NCBI GenBank assembly: GCA_030604195.1
Contig: JAUVWI010000021.1
Span: forward strand, 1 to 45,310
Reading direction: 5' to 3'
DNA: 45,310 bases
From: Spirochaetales bacterium
Lineage (GTDB): Bacteria > Spirochaetota > Spirochaetia > SZUA-6 > DRHE01
Below, piece by piece: positions 25,537 through 34,898 of this stretch (position 1 is its first letter; each line of letters opens with the position of its first letter). The position numbers and the translations under genes are program-made. The notes beneath the pieces were generated by a model. That model had not been told where the DNA came from. It did not search any database and saw only the letters and a list, made by a program, of their open reading frames with translations.

Positions 25537-26887
25537 CGGCAAGTTCCCCTTCAGGAATATTTACTCCGGAAACCTTACTAATTCTGTTGTAGGTTTCCGC
25601 CAGAGTTGTTTTTTCGGCAATTCCCTGTATTAAGAATTGATTAATCTCCTCTATCTTATCTATGGCCTCATCGATATCCGGATTGCTGCCCTTTGCGTAT
25701 GCCCCAACATTGATCAAATCCTCCGCTTCCTTATATACCGCCTGCAAACGCCGGATCACACCGGCAGCCTCCTGCACATGAGGACCGGTTACCTGAACCG
25801 CGAGCCTGGATATGGACTGTAATATATCTATAGCCGGATAGTGATACCTTTCAGAAAGAACCCGGCTCAGCACAATATGGCCGTCAAGGATTCCCCGCAC
25901 TGCATCAGATACCGGTTCATCAAGGTCATCGCCCTCAACCAGCACCGTATAAAAGCCGGTAATAGTTCCTTTATCTGAGGTTCCGCTTCTCTCCAACAAT
26001 TTGGGAAGCAGGGAAAAAACGGAAGGGGTAAAGCCGCGCGTGGCCGGAGGTTCGCCTATTGCCAGGCCTATCTCCCTCTGGGCACGGGCAAAACGGGTTA
26101 CCGAATCAAACATCAGGGTTACATCAAGACCCTGATCTCTGAAGTATTCAGCTATTGTAGTGGCTACATAAGCCCCCCTGATGCGGGTCAGGGGCGGTTT
26201 ATTGGAAGAGGCAACCACTAAAACAGAACGCTTCAACCCTTCCTTGCCCAGATCCTGTTCAATAAACTCCCTCACCTCTCTGCCCCGCTCCCCGATTAAA
26301 GCGATTACATTCACGTCAGCCGAGGTGTTGCGCGCAATCATACCCAGAAGAGTTGTTTTCCCAATACCGCTTCCGGAGAATATACCTATTCTCTGGCCTT
26401 TGCCCACAGTAATCAAGCCATCTACCGCTCTTATTCCGGTAGCGATCTTTTCGCTGATCCGCTGCCGTTTTAACACATCGGGAGGTTTATTAAATATTGA
26501 ATACCATTCTGCAGAACCGATATCTCCCCGTCCATCAATCGGTTTTCCCATGGCATCCAGCACTCTTCCCAGCAGCTTGTCGGAAACAGGAATTGAAAGA
26601 AATTCACAGGTGGCAATAACCGGACACCCCACTTCTATGCCTTCCATCTCATCGTAAGGCATAAGCTGTACTATCCTGTCCCTTAAGCCGACCACCTCTG
26701 CCCACACAACCTGATGTGTAGATCCGGAGAGTCCTCTTTTAGGAATAAGGATCTGGCAGAGCTCACCTACAACTGCCTGAGGTCCGAGGCTCTCCACCAG
26801 CATACCCTTTACTTCTTTTATCTCACCGGTAGCTTTTATTGGCTCAAGTTTTTTAACAGCACATGCGTATTTCTCAAAAAACCCCAT
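25499..26887 (-). CDS. fliI: Flagellum-specific ATPase FliI
   Basis: 462 residues, an F1-beta-like ATPase that energises early export with FliH and FliJ. Walker A SGSGIGKT (171-178), the LIGERGREVREFIEQDL motif, Walker B VTLMFDSVTRFA, and the type III ATPase signature with GEPPATRGFTPSVFSLLPKL. The ATG at 26887 is 24 bp past the fliH stop. The C-terminus runs past the fliJ start. Confidence 0.97.
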   Translation of the reverse strand: MGFFEKYACAVKKLEPIKATGEIKEVKGMLVESLGPQAVVGELCQILIPKRGLSGSTHQVVWAEVVGLRDRIVQLMPYDEMEGIEVGCPVIATCEFLSIPVSDKLLGRVLDAMGKPIDGRGDIGSAEWYSIFNKPPDVLKRQRISEKIATGIRAVDGLITVGKGQRIGIFSGSGIGKTTLLGMIARNTSADVNVIALIGERGREVREFIEQDLGKEGLKRSVLVVASSNKPPLTRIRGAYVATTIAEYFRDQGLDVTLMFDSVTRFARAQREIGLAIGEPPATRGFTPSVFSLLPKLLERSGTSDKGTITGFYTVLVEGDDLDEPVSDAVRGILDGHIVLSRVLSERYHYPAIDILQSISRLAVQVTGPHVQEAAGVIRRLQAVYKEAEDLINVGAYAKGSNPDIDEAIDKIEEINQFLIQGIAEKTTLAETYNRISKVSGVNIPEGELADEAISVQAKETA

Positions 26888-26911
26888 TCTCCCCTCCCAG
26901 AGAAACGGACA

Positions 26912-27820
26912 CTACTCTTCGCCTTTAGATCGAATAGGCATTAACTCCAGTATTTTTTCTTCAATTTCATGAATTTGCGAAGATATCCGGGCATCAATCT
27001 GCCCAAAATCAGTTTCTATTATACAACCGCCCCGATCAACGGATGAGTCCTCAAGTACGGAAATAGATTTTACATTTTCCACCATGCTTAAGAAATCATT
27101 GGTATGTTCTGTAGTAAGCTCCAGATCTGCCAGATTAACCCGTATTACTACGTCTCCCCTGCTTTTCAACTTTCTTAAAGCCTGAACCACATTATTGATA
27201 ACCACATTCTTCTGATTTTCCGATATAACCTTAATTACTTTTCTGGTCATAAGTAAAACCAGGTTCACCACCTGAGTTTCAGCCTCTTCTATAATCTGGC
27301 CTCTTTTATCAATTGCCTGGGTTAGAACTTTATGCAGCCGCTCGACAAGCCGGTTAACCTCTTCTCTTCCCTCCTGAAAGCCCTTTTCCCGTCCCTCTTT
27401 CTGGCCGCGCTCTGAAGCCTCTCTCTCAATCTGCTCCACCTTCTGGCTTATCTCACGCTCCAGATCCTCTGCCCGGCGTTTAGACTCACTTATCATCCTC
27501 TCAGCTTCATCTTCGGCCTCCTGCCTGATCTTCTGTGCCTGAATATTCTTGCGTTTAACCTCTTCAAAAGCTACATGCTCGGCATTTTTTTTGATAACCT
27601 CGGCCTCCTCCCGGGCCTGGGCCAGGAGATTTTTCTTTTCCTCTTCCCAGCCGGCTTGAAATTCTTGAGCTTCACGCCTCAGGTCCTCAACCGTTGGGCC
27701 GATATATTCAGAAACCGGTTCAAGAGATTCAGTTTCTTCAGCATGCATCCTGGGAGGCTCAATAAAGACTTTCCTTGACTGATACATTATCTCTGAGGCT
27801 TTAAAGACATTTTTTGCCAA
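26912..27820 (-). CDS. fliH: Flagellar export regulator FliH
   Basis: 302 residues. A basic N-terminus (KNVFKASEIMYQSRKVFIEP) is followed by a very long charged coiled coil (about 45-170) and a C-terminal domain resembling the ATP synthase delta/b subunits (about 185-295, VVNLVLLMTRKVIKVISENQ). It dimerises, binds FliI and tethers it to the C-ring; in spirochaetes it forms long spokes. The TTG start at 27820 is backed by AGGAGTGATC about 9 nt upstream. Confidence 0.92.
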   Translation of the reverse strand: MAKNVFKASEIMYQSRKVFIEPPRMHAEETESLEPVSEYIGPTVEDLRREAQEFQAGWEEEKKNLLAQAREEAEVIKKNAEHVAFEEVKRKNIQAQKIRQEAEDEAERMISESKRRAEDLEREISQKVEQIEREASERGQKEGREKGFQEGREEVNRLVERLHKVLTQAIDKRGQIIEEAETQVVNLVLLMTRKVIKVISENQKNVVINNVVQALRKLKSRGDVVIRVNLADLELTTEHTNDFLSMVENVKSISVLEDSSVDRGGCIIETDFGQIDARISSQIHEIEEKILELMPIRSKGEE

Positions 27821-27841
27821 AACTGATCACTCCTTTGCCGA

Positions 27842-28921
27842 TTAAACTACCAGCTCATCCTCGCCTGATCGGGCTACCACTATTTCACCCTGTTCCTCGA
27901 GCTTTCTGATTATGGAAACAATCTTCTGCTGTGACTCCTCAACATCCTTCAGCCGGATGGGACCCATATAATCCATATCCTCTTTAAGCAGAGTAGCGGC
28001 CCTCTTGGACATATTCCGGAATATCTTATCCTGTACCTCTGAATCTACGGCCTTCAGGGCTTTAGCCAGTTCAGTAGTGTCAACTTCCCTCAACACCTTT
28101 TGAATGGCACGGTCATCCAGCAGCACAATATCTTCGAATACAAACATCCGCTTCTTGATCTCTTCAGCCAGCTCCGGATCATCCTCCTCTAAAGACTCAA
28201 TTATTACCTTCTCTGTAGAGCGGTCCACCAGGTTCAATATCTCAACAATACTTTCTACGCCGCCCGCCGCAGTGTAATCCTCGGAAGAGAGAGTGGAGAG
28301 TTTTTTCTCCAGCACCCGCTCCACTTCACGCAAGACTTCCGGAGAGGTTCTGTCCATGGTAGCAATTCTTTTTGCTACATCAGACTGCACCTCGTGGGGA
28401 AGGCTGCCGAGTATTACCGAGGCCTTGGGCGGTTCCAGGTAAGCCAGTATCAGGGCAATTGTCTGAGGATGTTCCTGCTGAATGAAGTTCAACAGATGAG
28501 CCGGGTCTGTCCGCCGGATAAAATCAAAGGGACGAACCTGCAGTGAACTGGTTAAGCGGTTAATAATATCCACTGCCTTCTGACTGCCCAGAGCTTTTTC
28601 TAGAAGCTCACGGGCATATTCTATGCCGCCGGTGGAGATAAAGTCCTGAGCCATCATTAGCTCCTGGAACTCCATCAGCACCTGATCCCGCTCTGAAGAA
28701 TCAATATTATCGTTTCTGGCAATCTCGAAGGTCAGCTGCTCAATTTCATCTTCGCGGAGATGTTTGAAAATCTCAGCGGATATCTCGTGGCCAAGAGTAA
28801 TAATGAATATTGCCGCTTTCTGCCGTCCGGTTAAGGCTTTCTTGGGGCCTCCTCCCGTGCTTTTGCTTCCCGGTTTTACGGCTTGCTGCCTGGCTACTGC
28901 GGCAGCTCCCTTCTTTGCCAT
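27842..28921 (-). CDS. fliG: Flagellar motor switch protein FliG
   Basis: 359 residues. A Lys/Gly/Ala-rich N-terminal extension (about 1-30) precedes the FliG N domain that binds FliF, the middle domain with EHPQ (150-153), and the C-terminal torque domain with charged residues (MFVFEDIVLLDDRAIQKVLR then EVD; KIFRNMSKRAATLLKEDMDY). Spirochaetes carry two fliG genes; the one in this cluster corresponds to the motor-essential copy (fliG2 of Borrelia). It follows fliF by 4 bp. Confidence 0.96.
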   Translation of the reverse strand: MAKKGAAAVARQQAVKPGSKSTGGGPKKALTGRQKAAIFIITLGHEISAEIFKHLREDEIEQLTFEIARNDNIDSSERDQVLMEFQELMMAQDFISTGGIEYARELLEKALGSQKAVDIINRLTSSLQVRPFDFIRRTDPAHLLNFIQQEHPQTIALILAYLEPPKASVILGSLPHEVQSDVAKRIATMDRTSPEVLREVERVLEKKLSTLSSEDYTAAGGVESIVEILNLVDRSTEKVIIESLEEDDPELAEEIKKRMFVFEDIVLLDDRAIQKVLREVDTTELAKALKAVDSEVQDKIFRNMSKRAATLLKEDMDYMGPIRLKDVEESQQKIVSIIRKLEEQGEIVVARSGEDELVV

Positions 28922-28925
28922 TATC

Positions 28926-30635
28926 TTACTCCTCTAATAACCAGGTCCGGATTAACTGAGCCACATCTTCCGGATGCTCACGGGCCATGTTAATTGCATT
29001 TTCCTGCATTTCCAGGCGCGCCCGGTCTTCAACCGAAAGCTCAACCTCAATTCCCTCTTCTTCCGCTCTCCTTAAGGCCGCCTCACGCATAGCCTGATGC
29101 TGTCTGGCCAGCTCTTCTTCCCGCAACCGTCTTCTCCGCTCCATCTCCTTGGAAATAAGGCGGAACACAATGGCTGCCACCAGAATGGCCCCTACACCGA
29201 TTATTATCGAAAGAATAGTGTTGCGCAACTGCCTCTGACGGCGCAGCTCCGCATCTTCCTGGGTAAACTGAAGTGTGCGGTCAAACTGTAAATGTTCCAC
29301 GGTAACGGAATCACCCCGGTCCTGGCTGTAACCTACCGCATCCTTTATTAAGGCTTCAGCCTTTGCCAGGTTCTCGTCTGCAACCGGGATATATTCCCGC
29401 TGAATGCTTCCGTCCGCTTCAAAGAGTATATTTCCCTTTTCATCATGCTTGCGCTTCCACATACCGTCAATTGCCAGCCCCAGTGAAATCCGGTTAATTC
29501 TCCAGGGGGACTTCTCTTCTATAACATTGGTTTTGTTCACCACCTCGTTCTGAATCAGGGATGCTTTTTTATACTCTCCCACCAGATTGGAAAGATCTTT
29601 ATACGCAGGCGGGGTTTGTCCCTCCTGACCGGGGGGGCCTTCAGGATTAAAGCCGGTTCCCTTGAAACTCTCATCGATAGTCTCTTTGGAAAGGGTGATC
29701 GAAGGCACTACTTGAGTCTCATCAAAGGGAGTCCGGGGATTGTCCTTCTTCATGGTCACCGGGAAATGTTCCTCGGTATTGATGGTTTTTTTGCTCATAT
29801 CCAGATCAATATCGAGCTTGATAATCTGTACCCGGTCCTGTCCGAATATCTGCCTTAGTGCGCTGAAGATTTCCCGCTTATACTGCTGTTCCAGGTCCTT
29901 TTTGGTTTTTATCTCCCTGCGGGCAATTTCAATGCGGTCCACATCACGAAGCTCGTCATAGATATTGAGCTGTATGCCATTCTGGTCGGTAATCACAATG
30001 TTGTCGTCGATAAGCCCGGCCACAGCGAACTTAATAACCTTTACTATACCCTCAATTTTTTTTCGATTTTCGAGTAAATCGGAAAAAGGCCGCGGCGTCA
30101 GTATTATCGACGCGGTAACCTCTTCCTGATCCTCGACAAAGAGCTCCTTTTTCGGCACAACCAGGGTGACACTTACCGCATCCACATCATCTAAAGCCAG
30201 TATATGCTGCTCTAAATTCCTGGTAATGGCCCGCTGCAGATTTACGTCCCTCTCGAAGTCGGTAAGGGTCCAGCGTTCTATATCAAAGATTGCCCAGGGG
30301 TCAGTTTTAGCGGGAATAAGATCCTCCCGTATCAGTATGGCCCTCATTTTTTTGGCCGTATCCTCATCGGCAACCAGAACCCGGTTCTCAGCAGTTACCT
30401 GATACCTGGCCCCCTCCTGATCCAGCCTGGTGACAATCCTGGATAGATCTGCCTCATCCCGGATGGGTGCGCCGATCAACTGCACCATACTCGGTGACGC
30501 GCTGAAGGATATGATCAGGATAAAGGCGATTAAGACCACCCCGGTTATTGAAAAGAGTATAATCTTCTGGGTTACACTCCACTTTGCCCAGAGATTCTTA
30601 AATTGTTCTATCAGTTTTTTAAACCATTCGTTCAT
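28926..30635 (-). CDS. fliF: MS-ring protein FliF
   Basis: 569 residues. Two membrane helices (about 24-45 and 468-490) flank the large periplasmic ring-building region; VSVTLVVPKKELFVEDQEEV lies in RBM2, and the C-terminal tail RLEMQENAINMAREHPEDVA then QLIRTWLLEE binds FliG. It is the first inner-membrane structure of the motor. The periplasmic region carries a Pro/Gly-rich insert near 325-345, common in FliF. The ATG is preceded by GGGGAGGGG. Confidence 0.96.
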   Translation of the reverse strand: MNEWFKKLIEQFKNLWAKWSVTQKIILFSITGVVLIAFILIISFSASPSMVQLIGAPIRDEADLSRIVTRLDQEGARYQVTAENRVLVADEDTAKKMRAILIREDLIPAKTDPWAIFDIERWTLTDFERDVNLQRAITRNLEQHILALDDVDAVSVTLVVPKKELFVEDQEEVTASIILTPRPFSDLLENRKKIEGIVKVIKFAVAGLIDDNIVITDQNGIQLNIYDELRDVDRIEIARREIKTKKDLEQQYKREIFSALRQIFGQDRVQIIKLDIDLDMSKKTINTEEHFPVTMKKDNPRTPFDETQVVPSITLSKETIDESFKGTGFNPEGPPGQEGQTPPAYKDLSNLVGEYKKASLIQNEVVNKTNVIEEKSPWRINRISLGLAIDGMWKRKHDEKGNILFEADGSIQREYIPVADENLAKAEALIKDAVGYSQDRGDSVTVEHLQFDRTLQFTQEDAELRRQRQLRNTILSIIIGVGAILVAAIVFRLISKEMERRRRLREEELARQHQAMREAALRRAEEEGIEVELSVEDRARLEMQENAINMAREHPEDVAQLIRTWLLEE

Positions 30636-30663
30636 GTCCCCTCCCCATGCGGTTTATGACAGG

Positions 30664-31008
30664 TTATCGCGTACTGATTATCTCCTTGTAAGCGCGCAGC
30701 GCTCTATCTACAATTGCTTTAGTCATAGATAAGGATAGATTGGCTTCAGCCATAGCTATGGTTACATCATGAATATCAACTGATTCCGGATCGGTAATCA
30801 ACTGCTGACCGAGCTCCATACTGTTGTGCTGAAGCTCATTAGCCTGATTAAAGGCCCTGGCTAAAAGCTCTCCGAAATCAGCTTCAGGCGAGGCAGCCGT
30901 CGTTCTGTTTGCTTCGCTCACTTTGCTGAAGCCCCCTAAATGACGGGGATCGGTGCGAGTAAGCCTTACAGCGTCACCACTCAATTCTCTGACCGAAAGA
31001 TAATCCAT
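30664..31008 (-). CDS. fliE: MS-ring/rod junction protein FliE
   Basis: 114 residues, helical and soluble. The C-terminal FliE hallmark SVDIHDVTIAMAEANLSLSM then TKAIVDRALRAYKEII is complete. It joins the MS ring to the FlgB/FlgC rod and must be exported first. Start ATG 3 bp after the flgC stop. Confidence 0.95.
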   Translation of the reverse strand: MDYLSVRELSGDAVRLTRTDPRHLGGFSKVSEANRTTAASPEADFGELLARAFNQANELQHNSMELGQQLITDPESVDIHDVTIAMAEANLSLSMTKAIVDRALRAYKEIISTR

Positions 31009-31011
31009 CTG

Positions 31012-31470
31012 CTACCTCCCAATTTCCAGAGCTTTGAGGAACATACTCTTGGAGCCATTTATCATAGCCACATTTGCCTCATAAGCCCGGGTGGCGGAAA
31101 TCATATCCACCATCTCATTCACAGTATTGACATTCGGAAATTCCACATAACCCTTTTTCGGACCGCTCAATATAGCATCCGGATGAGTCGGATCATATAC
31201 CAACCTGTTCTTAGCATCTGCATCCTTCTCGATTTTTACAATTCGTACGCCCTTGCCCACACCATTATCCAGGTATTCGGGCAAAAAAGGACTGCGCCAG
31301 TAGGGTTGCGAAACCCGGGGGCGGAATATCACCCTGCTGCGCCGGAAAGGCCCCCCCTCCGTGGTTCTGGTGGTATTCACATTGGCGATATTATTGGCAA
31401 TAACATCCAAACGCGTCCGCTGTGCGGTCAGGCCGCTTGCCGCTGTATTTATGCTGGTAAATATTCCCAT
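31012..31470 (-). CDS. flgC: Proximal rod protein FlgC
   Basis: 152 residues. The N-terminus (MGIFTSINTAASGLTAQRTR then LDVIANNIANVNTT) and the C-terminus (NTVNEMVDMISATRAYEANV) carry the rod-protein helices. The middle has GVRIVKIEKDADAKNRLVYD then PTHPDA, typical of FlgC. It lies between flgB and fliE, 12 bp after flgB. Confidence 0.96.
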   Translation of the reverse strand: MGIFTSINTAASGLTAQRTRLDVIANNIANVNTTRTTEGGPFRRSRVIFRPRVSQPYWRSPFLPEYLDNGVGKGVRIVKIEKDADAKNRLVYDPTHPDAILSGPKKGYVEFPNVNTVNEMVDMISATRAYEANVAMINGSKSMFLKALEIGR

Positions 31471-31482
31471 CTATATAAGCTC

Positions 31483-31899
31483 CTATCTAAGCACCAGATT
31501 AACTCTGCCGAACTCACTATTTACAATCGCGACCATTGTCTGATAACGCAGTTGGTTCTGCAGGGCCTGCATCATCTCTTCTTCCATATCCACATTATTA
31601 CCATTATTCTTTGCAGTAGTAAGGTAATCCAGCACCCGCCGGGGGCTGACAGAACGGTAATCCATGGGGCGGTAGAAGGGAATATGCCGCGGATCAGTCA
31701 CATGCTGATGCGGCTGCCTGACCTTCTCTGAATCCAAAGCACGCTTCAATTGAGCCTCAAAGTTGATCACGCTCCGTTTGAAATTGGGCGTTTCTGAATT
31801 TGCCAGGTTATTGGCAATGACATTACGCCTGAGCAGCGCCGCATCCATACTCATTTTTAGAATATTAATATTCTTGCTGAATGAACCCTTAATAAACAT
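31483..31899 (-). CDS. flgB: Proximal rod protein FlgB
   Basis: 138 residues with the rod motif RRNVIANNLANSETPNFKRS and the C-terminal MEEEMMQALQNQLRYQTMVA. It is the first flagellar structural gene after hslU, the position where the Borrelia flgB promoter lies. Here the 55-bp gap (31900-31954) holds an AGGAGGG not followed by a start codon and no convincing -35/-10 pair. The ATG itself is preceded by GAAGAGGTGA about 10 nt upstream. Confidence 0.95.
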   Translation of the reverse strand: MFIKGSFSKNINILKMSMDAALLRRNVIANNLANSETPNFKRSVINFEAQLKRALDSEKVRQPHQHVTDPRHIPFYRPMDYRSVSPRRVLDYLTTAKNNGNNVDMEEEMMQALQNQLRYQTMVAIVNSEFGRVNLVLR

Positions 31900-31954
31900 C
31901 TTTTCAATTCACCTCTTCTAATAACTTCGGATATAAATCCCTCCTGAATTAGCC

Positions 31955-33373
31955 CTACAGTATAAATCGGGTCAGATCGCGATCTTCAATAATATTACGC
32001 AAACGCTCCTCTACATAATCTTCCGTTATCTCGACCTTCTGTCCGCTGATATCCGTTGCATTAAAAGAAACCTCTTCTAAAACCAGCTCTAAAATTGTAT
32101 GCAAACGGCGGGCGCCGATATTTTCTGTTTTAGAATTCACTTCAGAAGCAATGATTGAGATCTTCTTTATAGCCTCATCAAGAAATATCAGCTCAACATT
32201 TTCCGTTTTCAATAATTCAACATATTGAGTAATAAGTGCGTTCCGGGGCTGGGTCAGGATCTTCCTGAAGTCCTCGCTGGTCAATGCATTGAGCTCCACC
32301 CTTAACGGAAAGCGTCCCTGAAGCTCAGGAATGAGATCCGAAGGCTTACTCATGTGAAAGGCGCCGGCGGCAATAAAAAGAATATGCGCAGTATCCACCA
32401 TTCCATACCTGGTATTTACCTTGCAGCCCTCAACAATGGGCAGGATATCCCGCTGCACTCCTTCACGTGAAACGTCGACTCCGCCCCGGTTTTCTTTGGA
32501 CGCGATCTTATCGATCTCATCAAGAAAGATGATCCCCATCTCCTCCACTCTTTCTATTGCCAGCTCGGAAACATGCTCCATATCTACAAGTTTGTCCATT
32601 TCCTCAGCTATGAGTATCTCACGCGCCCTGCTGATCCTGGTTTTTTTCAGCTTTTTCTTGCCTCCGAAGATATTGCTCAAATTGGAAATATTTATGTCCA
32701 TCTCCTCAAAGCCCATGCCGGAGAATATCTCAAAAGCGGGCGCCTGACCCCTGGAGACCTTTATTTCCACCAGCTTTTCTTCAAACTCTCCTTTGCGCAG
32801 TCTTTCCTTGAACTTTTCACGGGTGGATTTGTATTTTTCGCCCCCGGTTATCTGCGCAGGAGTTGCCGCTGCAGGCGCCTGCGCACTGCCCGGCTTGAAA
32901 CCGGCAGCCGGCTTGAAACCCTTAACCGGGGTCACAACTTTTTTGCTTCCGGGCAGGAGAAGATCGAGCAGATCTTCCTCAGCTCTCTTCTCAGCCTCCT
33001 CCCGCACGCCTTCCTGCATTTCGCGTTTTACCATGGAAATGGCAACGGAAACCAGATCGCGTACCATGGATTCCACATCGCGTCCCACGTAGCCGACTTC
33101 CGTATATTTAGTGGCCTCCACCTTAATAAAGGGAGCGCCGGAAAGCTTGGAAAGACGCCTGGCGATCTCTGTTTTTCCCACACCCGTAGGGCCTATCATA
33201 ATGATATTCTTAGGCGCAACTTCATCCTGTAATTCAGCGGGCAGCCGCTTCCGCCGCAGCCGGTTCCTTAGAGCGATGGCAACTGAACGTTTGGCCTTAT
33301 CCTGGCCTATAATATATTTATCAAGCTCTGCTACAATCTGCTTCGGAGTAAGCTTATCCAGATCAACCTTCAT
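31955..33373 (-). CDS. hslU: ATP-dependent protease ATPase subunit HslU (ClpY)
   Basis: 472 residues, AAA+ unfoldase of the HslUV protease. Walker [10 protein letters not shown] (61-69), the [15 protein letters not shown] pore-loop region, an I-domain insertion (about 110-245) with an Ala/Pro-rich stretch ([20 protein letters not shown]), Walker [13 protein letters not shown], and the C-terminal RDLTRFIL tail that inserts into HslV. ATGA overlap with hslV indicates coupled synthesis. The 55-bp gap to flgB is the border between housekeeping and flagellar blocks. Confidence 0.97.
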   Translation of the reverse strand: MKVDLDKLTPKQIVAELDKYIIGQDKAKRSVAIALRNRLRRKRLPAELQDEVAPKNIIMIGPTGVGKTEIARRLSKLSGAPFIKVEATKYTEVGYVGRDVESMVRDLVSVAISMVKREMQEGVREEAEKRAEEDLLDLLLPGSKKVVTPVKGFKPAAGFKPGSAQAPAAATPAQITGGEKYKSTREKFKERLRKGEFEEKLVEIKVSRGQAPAFEIFSGMGFEEMDINISNLSNIFGGKKKLKKTRISRAREILIAEEMDKLVDMEHVSELAIERVEEMGIIFLDEIDKIASKENRGGVDVSREGVQRDILPIVEGCKVNTRYGMVDTAHILFIAAGAFHMSKPSDLIPELQGRFPLRVELNALTSEDFRKILTQPRNALITQYVELLKTENVELIFLDEAIKKISIIASEVNSKTENIGARRLHTILELVLEEVSFNATDISGQKVEITEDYVEERLRNIIEDRDLTRFIL

Positions 33374-33906
33374 CCTATCTCCTCAATAATAATTTCTGAA
33401 TTGGTATAGATGCATATGCTGGCCGCTATCTTCAATGATCCCTGCACAATATCTCTGGCAGAAAAATCTGATGCATCCAGGTAGGCTTTGGCAGCGGCAT
33501 AGGCAAAGCTTCCCCCGGAACCGATAGCTATGGCGCCCTCTTCAGGTTCCACAACATCTCCGGTTCCCGAGATCAGCAGCATGGTCTTAATATTAGCTAC
33601 TAAAAGCATTGCCTCAAGGCGGCGTAAAACACGATCCGTGCGCCAGTCTTTGGCCAGCTCCACAGCCGCCCTGGTAAGATCACCGCCATATTCCTGAATC
33701 TTACCTTCAAAGCGTTCAAAAAGAGTAAAGGCATCGGCAGTTGCTCCGGCAAAACCCACCAGTATCTTTCCCTCAAAAATCTTGCGCACCTTGCGCGCCT
33801 TGCCTTTCATGATGGTATTGCCCATAGTTACCTGCCCGTCGCCGCCCATGGCTACCTTATTGTCTCTTCTGACAGCGATTATGGTGGTTCCCCTGATCAG
33901 CTCCAT
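33370..33906 (-). CDS. hslV: ATP-dependent protease peptidase subunit HslV (ClpQ)
   Basis: 178 residues of the proteasome-beta fold. The N-terminal [12 protein letters not shown] places the catalytic Thr at residue 7, so a six-residue leader must be removed, as in other Hsl[35 protein letters not shown] and [20 protein letters not shown] are all typical. Overlaps xerC (TAATG) and hslU (ATGA). Confidence 0.97.
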   Translation of the reverse strand: MELIRGTTIIAVRRDNKVAMGGDGQVTMGNTIMKGKARKVRKIFEGKILVGFAGATADAFTLFERFEGKIQEYGGDLTRAAVELAKDWRTDRVLRRLEAMLLVANIKTMLLISGTGDVVEPEEGAIAIGSGGSFAYAAAKAYLDASDFSARDIVQGSLKIAASICIYTNSEIIIEEIG

Positions 33907-34898
33907 TATTTGCTTCCTTCTTTCCGTGGCTGTGCTGTAAGCGCCTGTGGTTCTGCAATTGCCTGTTCCTTACATACCTGTGTTGTAAGTGCATGTATTC
34001 TACATGCATGCGGATGTGCGCTCCTGTAGACCTTTTTTAAAGTTTCAATACCTACATGGGTATAAATTTGAGTTGTCGAAAGACTGGAATGACCCAGCAG
34101 TTCCTGTACTACCCGGATATCAGCCCCCCTGTTTAAAAGATGAGTGGCAAAACTATGGCGCAGGGTATGGGGGCTGACCCGCTTTCCATTTACCGCACTT
34201 CTTCCCGCAGGCAGGGATAGATACCTGTTTAAAATAAAACGAACTCCCCTTTCAGTAATCCTCAAACCCCTCCTGTTGAAAAGCAGAGCATTCCTGAAGT
34301 TATGGCTGTCATTCCGTTTAAGGTAATATTTCCGTTTTAGCAGATATTCCCGAAGCACGTTCTGTGCATACCGGCCGATAAATACAATCCTCTCCTTGCC
34401 GCCCTTGCCCACAACCTTTATTTTGCCGCCTTTCAGATCCAGATCGGACAGGTTGAGAGCCGTCAGCTCAGAAACCCGGCAGCCGGTGGAATAGAGAAGC
34501 TCAAATATGAGCCGGTCTCTTAAACCCCAGAAATTATTCTCCGGCAGGCGCATCAATCCTTCAACCTCCCCTTCGAAGAGGAATGAAGGCAGGGTTTTTG
34601 CAGCCTTAAATCCTTTGAAACCCTCCCACGGATTGTGCTTACTATGTCCGGTTTGTTGTTTAAAGCGATAATAGCTGCGCAAACTGGAAAGTATCCGGTT
34701 GACCGAACTCACCTTAAGGCCCTTACCCGACAGATAGCTGATAAACAACCGTGTCCGGGCTGTGTCAAGCTCCTCCTCGTCCCACTTTTTTTCTTCCAGA
34801 AAAGATTGATACTCCCTAATATCACGGCAATATGCGGTTAAACTCTTTGCAGAGAAATGACGTACAGTTTTTAAATATTCCAAAAAAAGCTTAAGCAC
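33906..34898 (-). CDS. xerC: Tyrosine recombinase XerC-like
   Basis: 330 residues. An SAM-like N-terminal DNA-binding domain (about 1-90) and a catalytic domain with Arg141, Lys165, His244, Arg247, His270 and nucleophile Tyr279 ([14 protein letters not shown]). Gene position between topA and hslV is that of Bacillus codV/XerC. It probably resolves chromosome dimers at dif with the second Xer protein encoded 3.9 kb upstream. The protein extends about 34 residues beyond the usual YRSAHP end; this tail holds a 16-residue tandem duplication. The GTG start overlaps the topA stop by 8 bp. Confidence 0.92.
   Translation of the reverse strand: MLKLFLEYLKTVRHFSAKSLTAYCRDIREYQSFLEEKKWDEEELDTARTRLFISYLSGKGLKVSSVNRILSSLRSYYRFKQQTGHSKHNPWEGFKGFKAAKTLPSFLFEGEVEGLMRLPENNFWGLRDRLIFELLYSTGCRVSELTALNLSDLDLKGGKIKVVGKGGKERIVFIGRYAQNVLREYLLKRKYYLKRNDSHNFRNALLFNRRGLRITERGVRFILNRYLSLPAGRSAVNGKRVSPHTLRHSFATHLLNRGADIRVVQELLGHSSLSTTQIYTHVGIETLKKVYRSAHPHACRIHALTTQVCKEQAIAEPQALTAQPRKEGSK
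33930..34025. repeat. 48-bp imperfect tandem duplication in the xerC 3' end
   Basis: CTGTGCTGTAAGCGCCTGT beginning at 33930 recurs as CTGTGTTGTAAGTGCATGT at 33978, a 48-bp period (16 codons). In the protein the units align as [16 protein letters not shown] and [16 protein letters not shown]. Inside the second unit a 7-bp inverted repeat (33991-33997 and 34001-34007, GCATGTA/TACATGC) surrounds a 3-nt loop. Confidence 0.65.

Noticed and set aside
31900-32000. A promoter equivalent to Borrelia PflgB in the hslU-flgB gap
   Set aside because: TATACT overlaps the hslU end, but the only -35-like hexamer (TTGAAG) is 19 bp away and poor; the position is suggestive but the sequence is not.
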